DNA of 64,000 bases from NCBI GenBank assembly GCA_030616775.1, contig JAUWWQ010000014.1, positions 1-64,000 on the forward strand, written 5' to 3'. This document shows positions 36,701 to 44,911 of this stretch, piece by piece; position 1 is the stretch's first letter, and every line of letters begins with the position of its first letter. Below the pieces are notes generated by a model. That model saw only the letters and a list, made by a program, of their open reading frames with translations, ran no database searches and had not been told where the DNA came from. This DNA is from Planctomycetota bacterium (GTDB lineage Bacteria > Planctomycetota > Phycisphaerae > UBA1845). Both the position numbers and the translations under genes were made by a program.

Positions 36701-37281
36701 CTCGCAACCCGCATAAGATCATAGTAGGCACTGACCAGAGCGGGATTCTCTTGAATTGCCCGTTCCAGCTCTGCCCGGCAGGGCTGACCCAGGTGCGACT
36801 TGCTACGCGCCAGCAGGTACCAGGCGCTGGCGTCGTGAGGCTCGAGTTTCAGAACACGTTGGAAGCAGGGTACCGCCTCCTCGTCATGCCCTCGGTACTG
36901 GTGTATGATTCCGCGAAGATACAACGCCCGGACGTTGTCCGGTTCTTCCTGAAGCACCGCGTCCAACAGCCCATCAGCCCGTTCCAAGTCACCTTTGGCA
37001 TTGCGGTTGTATACGGCGATCGCCAGATTGACGCGGACTTCCGTAGATTTCGGAGCCAGCCTGGCGGCCTTCTCGAAAGCCTTGACTGCTTCAGCGTATT
37101 GATAGCGTTCCATCAGAGCCACCCCGCGATTGGCTGCCCTGACAACAGGATCTCTAACCAGCCAGGCGTCTTCGGTATCACCCTGAGGTTCAGCCGAAGA
37201 TATCCCCCGGCCAATCGACAGAATGGCCAGAGCCCCAAGGCAAAGAACGCTTATAAATGCAGCAGATTTGAACGTGCGCAC
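33781..37281 (-). CDS. Large exported TPR plus FG-GAP/VCBS protein with ASPIC-like C-terminal region
   Basis: 1166 residues from a GTG start with GGGGAG 9 nt upstream. A signal peptide (SAAFISVLCLGALAILSIG) is followed by TPR units at about residues 45-215 (GVALMERYQYAEAVKAFEKAA; YLRGIIHQYRGHDEEAVPCF). FG-GAP/VCBS blades run to about 640 (MADVNGDGRLDMV, VFLDADHDGDLDIYV). An ASPIC/UnbV-like segment follows (GFGTRMVLRCGLHSQVITYTG, FRWPDGVTQYEN), and then 400 residues of a beta-rich region seen after UnbV modules in similar proteins. The same propeller type occurs in the gene at 25133 across the convergent junction, so both may serve one system. Function not established. Transcription probably starts from the extended -10 at 37342. 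Confidence 0.8.
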   Translation of the reverse strand: MRTFKSAAFISVLCLGALAILSIGRGISSAEPQGDTEDAWLVRDPVVRAANRGVALMERYQYAEAVKAFEKAARLAPKSTEVRVNLAIAVYNRNAKGDLERADGLLDAVLQEEPDNVRALYLRGIIHQYRGHDEEAVPCFQRVLKLEPHDASAWYLLARSKSHLGQPCRAELERAIQENPALVSAYYDLMRVARQGGDQEQARLYQEKFIKLRQSPLADAVVMPNYNQMGPLAVVRPLSTLPKRGVASGELAAGTVKTIWKASEGVSLQGIEAGEQPAVIRDIRGVVGQIAMADVNGDGRLDMVTTARVSRSWGCTQLLARQSDGSFVDITASSGLANVCGAIAYAFGDYDNDNNVDIFVSRFGPNCLFRGRGDGTFEDVTEKTKTAGANVVSASAVFLDADHDGDLDIYVCNLCSAATRDDPSPAANQLLNNNADGTFTDIAASAGVACQSELSVMLAPADLDGDRDTDLVVFNRGPARVFFNDRLGKYHEEQITTEPIRGDSGGVLQDFNGDGQVDLLVAPGWETPGRLYLADGTGALVPSSQFDGCIEALVTWDRLNQIRVADVDLDGDLDVAVFGQDGHVLLNDGWGRFVSKTRVWPRPASDTAIASQLTDLTGDGVPDCLRVCTKGSGRIELVETKLTPPANWLVVTPTGHRGADKRTRSPASGFGTRMVLRCGLHSQVITYTGLDGGLTQSHRPWIFGLDGATKADYLAFRWPDGVTQYENDLAAGTHHRISEMERRVSSCPVLFAWNGERFKFVTDFAGVGGLGYFVAPGQYASPQIIEHVKIETEQLAAKNGFYELRICEPMEEVGYIDRLELLAVDHPHRFCVYPDERLAISGPPPSHKLLCPARPIFPVRATAPDGTECTEHLVKVDRVYAYQPKLDRRFYGFCEPHTLVVDFADRLAELKAGRQVYLFLNGWIEYPYSQTTFAAAQAGVMWQPMKIERQTDNGEWETIIPDAGAPGGMGRMITIDLTGKISTANCTLRISTNLEIYYDQLFIAADRGTEGFVIRSIPMADANLRRLGFPLEYSPDGQHPYIYTYDSIQPTSSFKMLKGAYTRYGPVESLLADFDDRYVILGTGDEIAVRFDARDLPLPSDGHTRSFILISHAYCKDMDLYTAHPDTVGPIPFKDMSAYPYLPSERYPKGDEFRRYRQDFNTRFVD

Positions 37282-37341
37282 TACCGTGATCTCCCCGCGC
37301 TACCGACTCTGCTCGCGTCTAACCCGTAACAGGCGGCTCGC

Positions 37342-37350
37342 ATTATAACA
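37342..37350 (-). promoter_or_regulatory. Extended -10 promoter of the large VCBS gene
   Basis: On the minus strand TGTTATAAT (37350-37342) is a perfect extended -10 (TGn-TATAAT), about 60 bases upstream of the GTG start at 37281. No good -35 hexamer is at 17 nt, which is usual for extended -10 promoters. Confidence 0.5.
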
Positions 37351-37504
37351 CCGATCACTGACCGCTACATGAGCCAGACGCCCGGGGGCCGCTCGACGCA
37401 CGCGCGGCTTTGCCCTGAGCAACTCTATTGTTCTTTTCTGAGACACGGCTCATGGGCGGATGATACACCGAGAGCATTTACGTCGGATCAACAGGCTGTC
37501 GGTT

Positions 37505-38707
37505 TCAGGCAAGAGAGGCTGCGACCTCCGCACGTGACTGGGTGGGGTCGGCGAACAACCCAGTGTAGCCAACGAGCGTCAGAATCATGCGGAACGCTAG
37601 TATGTAGAGGCGGTCTGCCCATCGCAGCATTTCATCAAGCTTCATCGCGGGAATCTCGCCTGTGTGAAGGAGGGGATTGCGAACGTCCGAACGTAGGAGG
37701 TCGGTCTGGAGCACTTTCCGCTTGATTCCGCGAAAACGCTTCGCCATGCGATTGATCTTAGTCTCGATGTTCATTGCCGTTACCTGATTTTGTGCAAGCC
37801 CGTCATCAAGGCACCAGTAGTACGTCAATGTCTCGACTGCTAGCATTGCCAGGAGCAGTCGCAGGTCCACAACCTTCTGCACGCGTGATTCCTCAAGGAA
37901 TCCAATCGCCCGGTCCAAACCGAGTGTGCCACGGATGCTCGCGTATGAATCTACGCACTGCGAAAGGAGCGCTTGCAGCCCACCTGAGGGCCGATGATTC
38001 GAGACAAGTTCGAAGAACGAACGATTTCTCACCCCTGTGGTCGGACGGTAACCCGCATAGAGCCACTTGACGCTGCTGTCGTCAAATACTCTTCGAGCTG
38101 TCCACCTCGTCGCCGCCCCGGTGGCAAGAGACATCAGGAGACAGACGACATCCACCTCCTCGTCGATCTCCGTTAAGCTCTCTCCGCCCACCGGATGGGT
38201 GCTGGCAATCGCGGTGGGGAGAAAGGTAACTGTACCTGCTTCAAGCGCCGACTTGTCGCCCTTGGCAAACTGACGGTCCGTGCGGATCGTCCAATGCCGG
38301 GAGTCTGTATTGAACTTAAACGTGTCCAGCCGAGACGACCTCCCTTCGTCGTATCTGGTATGTTCCGTTCCGTCAAAGATGGCGTTTAACAGCACGTACT
38401 CGATCTGACAGTTGTCTCCGACTTTATCGCCGCGCACAAGTCGGAGTCCCTTCGTTACGGTGAGGAGGATTCCAAACTCTGCGGCATTCGAGAGACTGAC
38501 TTTCCACCCTTCCGCATCGTGCCGCACCGTCCCTTTGTTACCGCGCATGTCGATGTTGCTGATCATGCACTCGGCATCGAAGCTTGATCCGTCAACGAGA
38601 GTCCCGGAAATAGCTACGGCCATCGTACTCTGCGCTGAAAACAGGGAGAGATACTCCTTGTCCTTGGTGGTGAACCAAATCCATCCATCACCGTCAGGCC
38701 CGACCAT
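37505..38707 (-). CDS. HEPN-type protein, possibly an ApeA-like defence RNase
   Basis: A 400-residue cytosolic protein. The ATG at 38707 is preferred because AGAGG lies 8 nt upstream; a TTG at 38728 is less well placed. The first 220 residues are beta-rich, and the C-terminal 150 are helical. In the helical part, VRNPLLHTGEIP (Arg343 to His348) fits the R-x4-6-H catalytic motif of HEPN ribonucleases. A beta-rich N-terminus joined to a C-terminal HEPN domain is the layout of ApeA-type abortive-infection proteins, but I cannot confirm that family from this sequence alone. The gene stands alone among insertion remnants, fitting a mobile defence gene. An alternative is a house-keeping RNA-binding HEPN protein. 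Confidence 0.6.
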   Translation of the reverse strand: MVGPDGDGWIWFTTKDKEYLSLFSAQSTMAVAISGTLVDGSSFDAECMISNIDMRGNKGTVRHDAEGWKVSLSNAAEFGILLTVTKGLRLVRGDKVGDNCQIEYVLLNAIFDGTEHTRYDEGRSSRLDTFKFNTDSRHWTIRTDRQFAKGDKSALEAGTVTFLPTAIASTHPVGGESLTEIDEEVDVVCLLMSLATGAATRWTARRVFDDSSVKWLYAGYRPTTGVRNRSFFELVSNHRPSGGLQALLSQCVDSYASIRGTLGLDRAIGFLEESRVQKVVDLRLLLAMLAVETLTYYWCLDDGLAQNQVTAMNIETKINRMAKRFRGIKRKVLQTDLLRSDVRNPLLHTGEIPAMKLDEMLRWADRLYILAFRMILTLVGYTGLFADPTQSRAEVAASLA

Positions 38708-38835
38708 GACGGATACCTCTTCGCTCAATACCTTCCCGCTTTCAAGTGAGATCGTTCCAGTGCCTGTCTACACAGGAAGGACGGCATTAGACACCGTGTC
38801 ACAGTATCTCGTAACTAGTCGTGGATGCACATTGC

Positions 38836-38937
38836 TCATCGACGGCACTCTCCAAGCTCTCGTAAGATGGCTCGTAACGTCATCCCGTCCACAAAATGCT
38901 TGTGTCGAACCAGGTCATACTTGTCCACCGTCAACAT
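38836..38937 (-). pseudogene. IS21-family IstA, N-terminal remnant
   Basis: An ATG with GGAG just upstream opens MLTVDKYDLVRHKHFVDGMT, then LRAILRELG. This is the helix-turn-helix start of IS21 IstA transposases. It meets a TGA after only 33 codons where the family normally continues for about 500 residues. No IstB or DDE core follows. It is an end fragment of an insertion, on the same strand as rplU. Confidence 0.6.
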
Positions 38938-39079
38938 CTCCTGGACTTCCTGCCCATCGGGCGGAATCCGCACCAAGCGCTGCGTAGTTCGTTTGCCAGG
39001 CGAACAACTCGTCAGCCCGAGGCAACCTTGACCCAACCATCGGTCCGTCTCGGTCCAGCGATGAATCCTGATTCCCGCT

Positions 39080-39655
39080 TCATCTGCCCAGCGACGCTTG
39101 ACTCCTTGACCGGTCAGCACTCACGACGGAGCCGACCGACCCGCTCCAGCGGCCTTGGATCGGGTCGTAGTGACGGGCCTGCATGTAGACCAGCCCGGAG
39201 GCCCGGTCGGTGACGCTGCCTTCCCGGCCTCGCCAGGCAAACGAGCTGGTCGAGCTGAGCGGCTTGGTCATGTCATTCCCGAAGGCGTCGAACTGCCTCT
39301 GAGCCGCGGGCTTCAGCCCGCGCGGAGACCTAGGTCCAGCATTATCGATACTTGAACCACCGCGCAGACTAAAGTCCGCGGCTCGGTCACGGCGCCGCCG
39401 GATCGGCGCTGAAAGTCCCGGCCGAATGGTGGGTGCGAGAACGGATTCTCGCACCAGCGTATCCGGATCACCATCGTCGTCGACGTACAGGCCTATGTTA
39501 CCACCCATCACGTCGGAAAGGTAGTAGTGGTTGCGGTTGTTGGTCGGATCCAGGGTGGCATGCCAAAGCCGAAGGCGCCGGCAGTCCATGAACCATACAT
39601 AGGATCGAAGGACTAATGCCGCCCCGTTTACAAATCGACAATCGTCAATCTTCAA
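39080..39655 (-). pseudogene. RHS/YD-repeat protein, C-terminal core remnant
   Basis: The frame contains HYYLSDVMGGNIGLYVDDDG, a YD-repeat type block, and later RQFDAFGND, SFAWRGREG and DRASGLVYMQARHYDPIQG followed by RWS, which is the hallmark end of the RHS core (GLYYMRARYYDP). The first 16 residues have no RHS character, no signal or export region is present, and the frame ends in low-complexity sequence without a toxin domain. A palindromic repeat at 39301-39384 is inserted between the two RHS blocks. It is therefore a decayed fragment of a once much larger RHS gene. Confidence 0.65.
39301..39384. repeat. Dispersed GC-rich palindrome, paired copy inside the RHS remnant
   Basis: GAGCCGCGGGCTTCAGCCCG at 39301 and the inverted arm ending CCGCGGCTC at 39384 enclose about 35 bases of unique sequence. 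The arms match the copies at 14781 and 54264. Position inside a broken gene shows that the element itself can insert or be trapped in decaying DNA. Confidence 0.75.
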
Positions 39656-39668
39656 TCGACAGTCGGGT

Positions 39669-39986
39669 CTAGACCTCGATCTTCTCGACTCTGACTCGCA
39701 GGTACTTCTGGCGATGGCCTTTCTTGAGCTGGTAGTACTTGCGGGGGCGGCGTTTGTGGATCGTGATCTTCTTCCCCTTGAACTCCCCGAGCACCGAGGC
39801 GGTCACTTTGACGCCTTCGACCGCGGGTTGTCCGATCCTGGGGCCGTCCTCAAGACCTCCGACGAACAAGACCCGATCAAATACGAAGGTTTCCGCATCC
39901 TCTGGTAAGTCCTTGCGCTCCACCTCGAGGACCTGACCCTCTTCAACCCGATACTGGTGAGAACCGTCACTGATAATCGCGTACAC
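39669..39986 (-). CDS. rplU: 50S ribosomal protein L21
   Basis: A 105-residue ribosomal protein, the family's usual length. It has MYAIISDGSHQYRVEEGQVL at the start, FDRVLFVGG in the middle and KGKKITIHKRRPRKYYQLKK followed by GHRQKYLRVRVEKIEV at the end, matching L21 throughout. GTG start with GGTGGAG upstream at about 10 nt. L21 binds 23S rRNA together with L20. The gene for L27 (rpmA), which normally follows rplU in one operon, is not present: the next sequence downstream is the RHS remnant, 14 bases away. Confidence 0.95.
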   Translation of the reverse strand: MYAIISDGSHQYRVEEGQVLEVERKDLPEDAETFVFDRVLFVGGLEDGPRIGQPAVEGVKVTASVLGEFKGKKITIHKRRPRKYYQLKKGHRQKYLRVRVEKIEV

Positions 39987-40100
39987 CGTTTTACCACTCC
40001 ACCGCCCTGCTCCACGACCGGGGAAACCGCTCCGCAGGATGTTATTGCCAACCTACTGAATCCCTGCGCTGCCCTCGGGTAGCCACAGGCCGGAACCCAT

Positions 40101-40129
40101 AGAATGACGGATTTGACTCAATGCGTCAA
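40101..40129 (-). promoter_or_regulatory. Putative sigma-70 promoter of rplU
   Basis: On the minus strand TTGACG (40129-40124) is followed after exactly 17 nt by CATTCT (40106-40101). The -35 is good and the -10 is weak. It lies about 115 bases upstream of the L21 start and just downstream of the protease stop. Confidence 0.35.
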
Positions 40130-40148
40130 GGGAGCTGGTGGGACGATT

Positions 40149-41969
40149 TTACTGCACGATCAGGTCGAGTTGACCGCTGGTTTGGTAGCCTCGTAAGTCG
40201 GTGATGATGAGGGTGACGGTGTGTCGACCGGAGGCCATGCCCGCGGTCCGCCACAAGTAGCTTACCCCGGTGGACTCGCCGAACACTGGACTGACGAAGA
40301 CCGTCGTCCCATCGACCAGCCATTCAACAGTGGCAAGTCCGTCGGAATCACTAACGCTGGCTTGAATCGACACATTCCCGGAAACCAGCGCCCCGTCAGC
40401 GGGTGAATTGAAGGTGATCCAGGAAGGCGATCCACCGGTGTTGCGAAGAGAACTGCGGAAGGTAACCGTGACGCTCTTGGCAGGTGACGCGTTCCCGGCA
40501 AGATCGGTAGCCACAAAGGAAAGCTCGTGCGAACCTGCCGGGAACGCTGTAGTATCGATGATGAACCGGTACGGAGCCCGGGTATCGGTCGCATGCGGCA
40601 TGCTGTCGATCGAAAGTACAACGTCGGCTACTCCCCACCGATCGGTGGCGGTAACCCATGCCGTATACCGGTCCGAGATGGTCGCTCCGCTCGCCGGCCG
40701 GCTAATCTGCAAGCTCGGCGGCGTCGTATCCGGCACAAACGAAGTCTCTGCCGCTTGACCGACCGCCGCGGCGGCGTCAATGGCCCCGTGCCCGTACACA
40801 CTGTCCTTGCCCGCTGTTCCCAGGTCGATGCACGTATCCAGAATGACTGATTCGATCGTCACAGGCCTGAGGTCGTGGTTGATCGACCAGGCCAGAGCCG
40901 CTACACCGGAGACTATCGGAGCTGCGAAGGACGTGCCGTTGGCCGTGCCGTAATCGTTACCGAGCTTGGTGGAGTGTACACCTATCCCCGGAGCAACCAG
41001 GTCCACGAAGGGACCGCGATCCGAGAAGGAGGCGATCTGGTCGGAGCTACTGATGGCTCCGACGAACAATGCCTCGCTGTAACCACGGGCTGTGGTCGTG
41101 CCGCCCATGTTACCCGCGCTGATCACCACAAGGCGTCCGCGGTTGAAAGCCTCCTGGGCGGCAGCCCGCACCACCCGATCAGACCACAATGGAGCAAAGC
41201 TGACATTGATGACGCTGGCGTCGTGGGCAACAGCCCAAAGGATACCGGCGGCCAACTGCCGTGAGGAAGACCGGCCGTACTCGTCGGTCGTACGGATCAC
41301 AAGTAGCGGACAATCCCAGGTTACGCCGGCCACACCGGTGCCGTTATCCGATACGGCGGCGGCCACTCCCGCAACCAAGGTGCCGTGCCCGTGAATGTCG
41401 CTGTAGTCGGAGTTGCGCTCGAACGTATTCCAGCCGCCAACGATCTTGTCCTCAAGATCAGGATGGTCGAGATCAACTCCGGTGTCGACAATCGCGATAA
41501 TAACGTCTTCGGCTCCCACCGTGATGTCCCACGCTTCAACGGCCCGAATCTGTGCCAGGTGCGTCTGCTGAGTGAACATGGGATCATTGGGAACCTCACT
41601 GGGCTCGTAGAGATAGTTCTTCTGAACGGTCTCAATCAGCCCGCTTTCAACCAGGCTCTCTGCGATAGGATGGAACTGGTCTTGTGCAACCTTCAGGACG
41701 GTAGCTTCGATTTCGGGAAGCTCCTCGACGACCGTAGCCCCCACATCCGAGTAAAGGTCCGAAAGCGCCGTGGCCTCCGCTCCGGGGTAGGGTTGAATGA
41801 GCAGCTCGTCTTCAACGAAGGGTAATGCAGCCAGAGCCGGATCGGCGTCCTCGGCAAATAGGACCTGGTCTTGGGCGGTACCGGTAGTCTCCAGACAGAC
41901 TTCGCACCCGGTAAGCGCGCACGCCAGGCAGAGAATGCACCATTGCCGTAGTCTTGTCACTGCCTTCAT
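40149..41969 (-). CDS. Subtilisin-like (S8) serine protease lipoprotein with Ig-like tail
   Basis: An exported 606-residue protease. The signal peptide ends in ACALTGC (cysteine 22). Residues about 45-125 resemble an inhibitor-I9-type prodomain. The catalytic domain has Asp162 in AIVDTGVD, His195 in HGHGTLVAG, the oxyanion Asn in VISAGN and Ser347 in GTSFAAP, so the triad is complete. Two Ig-like beta-sandwich repeats of the Big_3 kind follow from about residue 410 (PPSLQISRPASGATI..., ITFNSPADGALVSG...), likely for surface or substrate binding. It precedes rplU on the same strand but rplU appears to have its own promoter. Active protease predicted with good confidence; substrate unknown. Confidence 0.9.
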   Translation of the reverse strand: MKAVTRLRQWCILCLACALTGCEVCLETTGTAQDQVLFAEDADPALAALPFVEDELLIQPYPGAEATALSDLYSDVGATVVEELPEIEATVLKVAQDQFHPIAESLVESGLIETVQKNYLYEPSEVPNDPMFTQQTHLAQIRAVEAWDITVGAEDVIIAIVDTGVDLDHPDLEDKIVGGWNTFERNSDYSDIHGHGTLVAGVAAAVSDNGTGVAGVTWDCPLLVIRTTDEYGRSSSRQLAAGILWAVAHDASVINVSFAPLWSDRVVRAAAQEAFNRGRLVVISAGNMGGTTTARGYSEALFVGAISSSDQIASFSDRGPFVDLVAPGIGVHSTKLGNDYGTANGTSFAAPIVSGVAALAWSINHDLRPVTIESVILDTCIDLGTAGKDSVYGHGAIDAAAAVGQAAETSFVPDTTPPSLQISRPASGATISDRYTAWVTATDRWGVADVVLSIDSMPHATDTRAPYRFIIDTTAFPAGSHELSFVATDLAGNASPAKSVTVTFRSSLRNTGGSPSWITFNSPADGALVSGNVSIQASVSDSDGLATVEWLVDGTTVFVSPVFGESTGVSYLWRTAGMASGRHTVTLIITDLRGYQTSGQLDLIVQ

Positions 41970-42741
41970 CAGTCTCTCGGCCCGTCCTTAGTAGGATGCC
42001 TATGAGGGTGCAGCGTTCTCTTTTATCGTGTAGCGGCCGGCCCCCGTGCCGGCCGTAGCCTTCCGGCCCTGAGCGACCCCGACGTAGCGGGACAAACCAC
42101 CACGCGAAAACGAAGATCGGTCTAGCTGTGCCTCTAACGGCCGATCCGCCGTGCTTCCACGAACCACTCTATTGCGCTTCTGCGTACCGGTCCCTTATAA
42201 AAAGATGCCATTCAGATCACTTGCATGCGGGATGAAAAATGAGTTTTTCCACGCCGGACGTGAGCCCTTGAATCCGATAACACGCAGCAGCGACGTAACA
42301 CGCTCTTATCAGCATTTGCCTTTCCGGCTTGCGGGTTGGCACATCCGGCGCTCTGCGGCTATGTTCACCTACGCCGAGCACGCCACCCAGCCGCCTAACC
42401 GGCGAGGGCTGGCTGACCGGGATTTCAACGTCCGAACTGAAGGAGCTCTTTCCCTTGCGGAAGGACGCGGTTGCGCGGTAGAATCCGCACCCGTAGGGCG
42501 TGCTTCGCACGCCGAGTGGTCCGGCAAGATTGTGTCGGGCATAGCCCGACCTACGTGGCTCGCCGCAAACGCCCTTCGAAAGGCCGCACCCGTGATGCGC
42601 GCTCATGCCTGGTGACCTTGAACAGAACCGGAAGCGCAAGGCATCAGCCCGCGTCGCCAGCGAGGCAAAACCAGAGGAGCTTGACAACCAAGGGGAAGGC
42701 GGCACTCTTCAGTCCGGTGGGAGCGCGTCGCGGCGCCTTGC
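41970..42741. other. 770-base region of palindromes without a convincing gene
   Basis: Frames up to 160 codons are open on both strands but overlap each other and have shadow-like composition. Hairpin-forming stretches are present near 42030-42055 (GCCGGC-rich) and at about 42497-42560, where GGCGTGC/GCACGCC and a CGGGCATAGCCCG palindrome occur. No promoter for the ankyrin gene is clear. Confidence 0.4.
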
Positions 42742-43398
42742 TTGGCCATGTCAGGTCCAGGTGCAGTCTCGGATGTCGCCTCTGTCGGGAAACAAGTTTG
42801 TGGCAGGGCAAGACCCGTGTCGAGCACAATTGATGAACTCTTTGAAGCTTCCCGGACTGGTTCCGTAGAAGAAGTCAAATGCCTGCTCCGGGGGGGGATC
42901 GATCCCAACGGTATGTTCGGAAGCGGATTGACATCTCTTCACATAGCGGCGCGGAAAGGTCACTTGTCCGTTGTCGAGCTGCTGGTTGAGAATGGCGCGG
43001 ACCCGAATGTGCGGACGGTAAAGCGCGCCGACATTCCGTTTTTGCATTTCCGGGACTCGGGGCTCCACTTTGCGGCAGAGGAAGCTCACCCAGCAGTGGT
43101 CGAATACTTGCTTAGAAACGGGGCCGAAGTAGACGCGCGCAACAGCGAAGGACTGACAGCGCTGCACCTAGCCGTAATGAATACCCTTGGTCTAAAGCCT
43201 CAGGAGGTTGTGCTGACGGTTGTGAGACTACTGTTGGAATCCGGTGCGAACATCAACAGGAGAAGCAGGAACGGGCTGACCCCTTTGGACCGGGCCCAGT
43301 ACAAAAGCGACGTTGCTGCTTTTCTTCGCAGTAGAGGGGCAAAGCACTCATGGGAGTTCGGGGTACGCGCTTGGCTCCAGTGGTTACTTGCCCGCTAG
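42742..43398 (+). CDS. Ankyrin-repeat protein
   Basis: About 190-218 residues with four to five ankyrin repeats: IDELFEASRTGSVEEVKCLL, then GLTSLHIAARKGHLSVVELL, SGLHFAAEEAHPAVVEYLL, GLTALHLAVMNTLGLKPQEV, and GLTPLDRAQYKSDVAAFL. The third repeat has an insertion before it, and the fourth is longer than the canonical 33 residues. No signal peptide. The start is uncertain: the ATG at 42742 has no ribosome-binding site, while a GTG near 42817 begins just before the first repeat. Ankyrin arrays bind proteins, and no enzymatic domain is present. It lies 130 nt before the SIR2-like gene on the same strand. Confidence 0.75.
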   Translation: MAMSGPGAVSDVASVGKQVCGRARPVSSTIDELFEASRTGSVEEVKCLLRGGIDPNGMFGSGLTSLHIAARKGHLSVVELLVENGADPNVRTVKRADIPFLHFRDSGLHFAAEEAHPAVVEYLLRNGAEVDARNSEGLTALHLAVMNTLGLKPQEVVLTVVRLLLESGANINRRSRNGLTPLDRAQYKSDVAAFLRSRGAKHSWEFGVRAWLQWLLAR

Positions 43399-43528
43399 CG
43401 ATGTAGGGGAAAGACTCGGGAGTCCGCGTTAAGAGGACAATCCGGATGTGCTCCTCCGTGGGGAAACAACCCTCGGTCGTGCGACCAGCAGGTTGCGGTG
43501 GTAGAATCGGCGTCAGGGAGCAAAACGC

Positions 43529-44602
43529 ATGGGTGAGTTGAAACGCGTATTCATCCTTGGCGCGGGTTTCTCGCAGCCGGCACGGATGCCGTTGGCAACA
43601 GGACTACTTCCGCTGCTTCTCAACAAGCTGCAGCTCGACGAGATGCGTAAATGGGTCGATGGGCTGTGTCGGCGGTTGGCTTGGCTTTCCGGTAGCGATA
43701 AGGAAACAAGTTCGCTCTCCTTAAACATCGAACAAGTTTTTCACTATGCGTACTTCGACGTCGAAGTATGGCGTCTGCAACAGCAGCTCGTACCGGTCGG
43801 CCGACGGGACGGCCTGACACCGTGGAACCAAGGCGAGTCGATCGAAGCCTGGCTGTCGTATCTTGAGGATGCGCTTCGCGATGTCGTTTCCGAGCACGAC
43901 GATGAATCCGATCTTGCACCGATCACGCGCTGGGGGCAAGCAGTGAATGAGACCGATGCGGTGCTTACGTTCAACTACGACACGCTCGCGGAGCGTGCGC
44001 TGACAGAGTTGGGCAAGGGTTGGAACCACGGTTTTGAGCACGAACGCGACGGCGGAATTCCGGTCCACAAGCTCCACGGCTCCATCGACTGGATCGTGGC
44101 GGACCGCTCTGAGTCGTTCTCCAAACTCGATCTCTTGTTCGACAAGGCGAATACAAACCGCTCGGACGGGAAGACCGGGCACGTCGAGGAGGACTGCCGG
44201 TTGTGGCGATGCCAAACGCGCGAGCAACGACGGAATTGGATTAAGGGTCGCGCTCTCCAGAGTGGAACATGGAAGACGGTCGGCATCGCCGGGCTCGGTG
44301 CGTACAAGGAACTCCATCAGATCCCCGGCCTGGGAAGGGTGTGGAAGCGCGGAATGCAAGCGCTTTATCACGCGGATCGCGCGGTTGTCGTCGGCTTCGC
44401 AATGTCGGACTTTGACGCTATGGCCCAGATGCAATTCGCGGAGGTCGCGCGGGCGCGAGGGCGCGAGGGGCGGCCGCTTCCTGTCATCGTCATCGACCCA
44501 TGTGCAAACAAGGAAACTAAGAAAAGATTCCGGCGTGTGTTTCGACGCGTCGATTTCATCCCGAGAGGGCACCAGGACTTTGACTGGTCGAGCCTTGACT
44601 AA
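43529..44602 (+). CDS. SIR2-like domain protein
   Basis: A 357-residue cytosolic protein of the SIR2_2 type. RVFILGAGFSQPARMPLATG is the Rossmann nucleotide-binding start with the GAGFS motif. VLTFNYDTLAERAL holds the conserved Asn-Tyr-Asp region, and VHKLHGSIDWI is the catalytic-type His block. Late in the protein, AVVVGFAMSDFDAMA fits the second glycine-rich strand. Stand-alone SIR2-like domains in bacteria are frequently NAD-depleting effectors of anti-phage systems, usually with a sensor partner. No such partner is obvious here; the ankyrin protein is the nearest co-directional gene. NADase function is inferred from family only. Confidence 0.75.
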   Translation: MGELKRVFILGAGFSQPARMPLATGLLPLLLNKLQLDEMRKWVDGLCRRLAWLSGSDKETSSLSLNIEQVFHYAYFDVEVWRLQQQLVPVGRRDGLTPWNQGESIEAWLSYLEDALRDVVSEHDDESDLAPITRWGQAVNETDAVLTFNYDTLAERALTELGKGWNHGFEHERDGGIPVHKLHGSIDWIVADRSESFSKLDLLFDKANTNRSDGKTGHVEEDCRLWRCQTREQRRNWIKGRALQSGTWKTVGIAGLGAYKELHQIPGLGRVWKRGMQALYHADRAVVVGFAMSDFDAMAQMQFAEVARARGREGRPLPVIVIDPCANKETKKRFRRVFRRVDFIPRGHQDFDWSSLD

Positions 44603-44840
44603 CCCCAACACAATCGTTTGGTGGCGTGGCCCCGGTCCTGTTCTGCGGTTGCGTGGCTTGTCTGGGCGTAGCCCCCGGGTGGCCCATCTCGTTTCGAGGT
44701 GGGAAAGCGGTCGTGTGGCGCGGCCAGGCGTAGCCCGGCCGTGAGTGCGAGAACATACACATCCTGACAACTCAGATGGTGTCACCCTGCCGCTGTTTCC
44801 GCCGTGCTGCACGCGTTGAGCTGGAGCCGCAAACATGAAC
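44603..44840. other. Palindrome-rich gap between the SIR2-like and permease genes
   Basis: Several imperfect inverted repeats of GGCGTAGCCC and GCGGCC type lie at about 44620-44760. No gene is supported here. Confidence 0.4.
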
Positions 44841-44869
44841 TGGTCATGAAACGGATTTACGGTTACAAT
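44841..44869 (+). promoter_or_regulatory. Putative sigma-70 promoter of the permease gene
   Basis: TGGTCA (44841-44846) and TACAAT (44864-44869) are separated by exactly 17 nt and lie 43 bases upstream of the GTG start at 44912. Confidence 0.4.
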
Positions 44870-44911
44870 CGAGTCCACGATGACGAAACACTCACATGGT
44901 AAGGACCAAAG

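Noticed and set aside
42151-42705. Genes of 154 and 162 residues on opposite strands
   Set aside because: They overlap each other, lack ribosome-binding sites and recognisable domains, and their codons follow the palindromic repeats beneath them.
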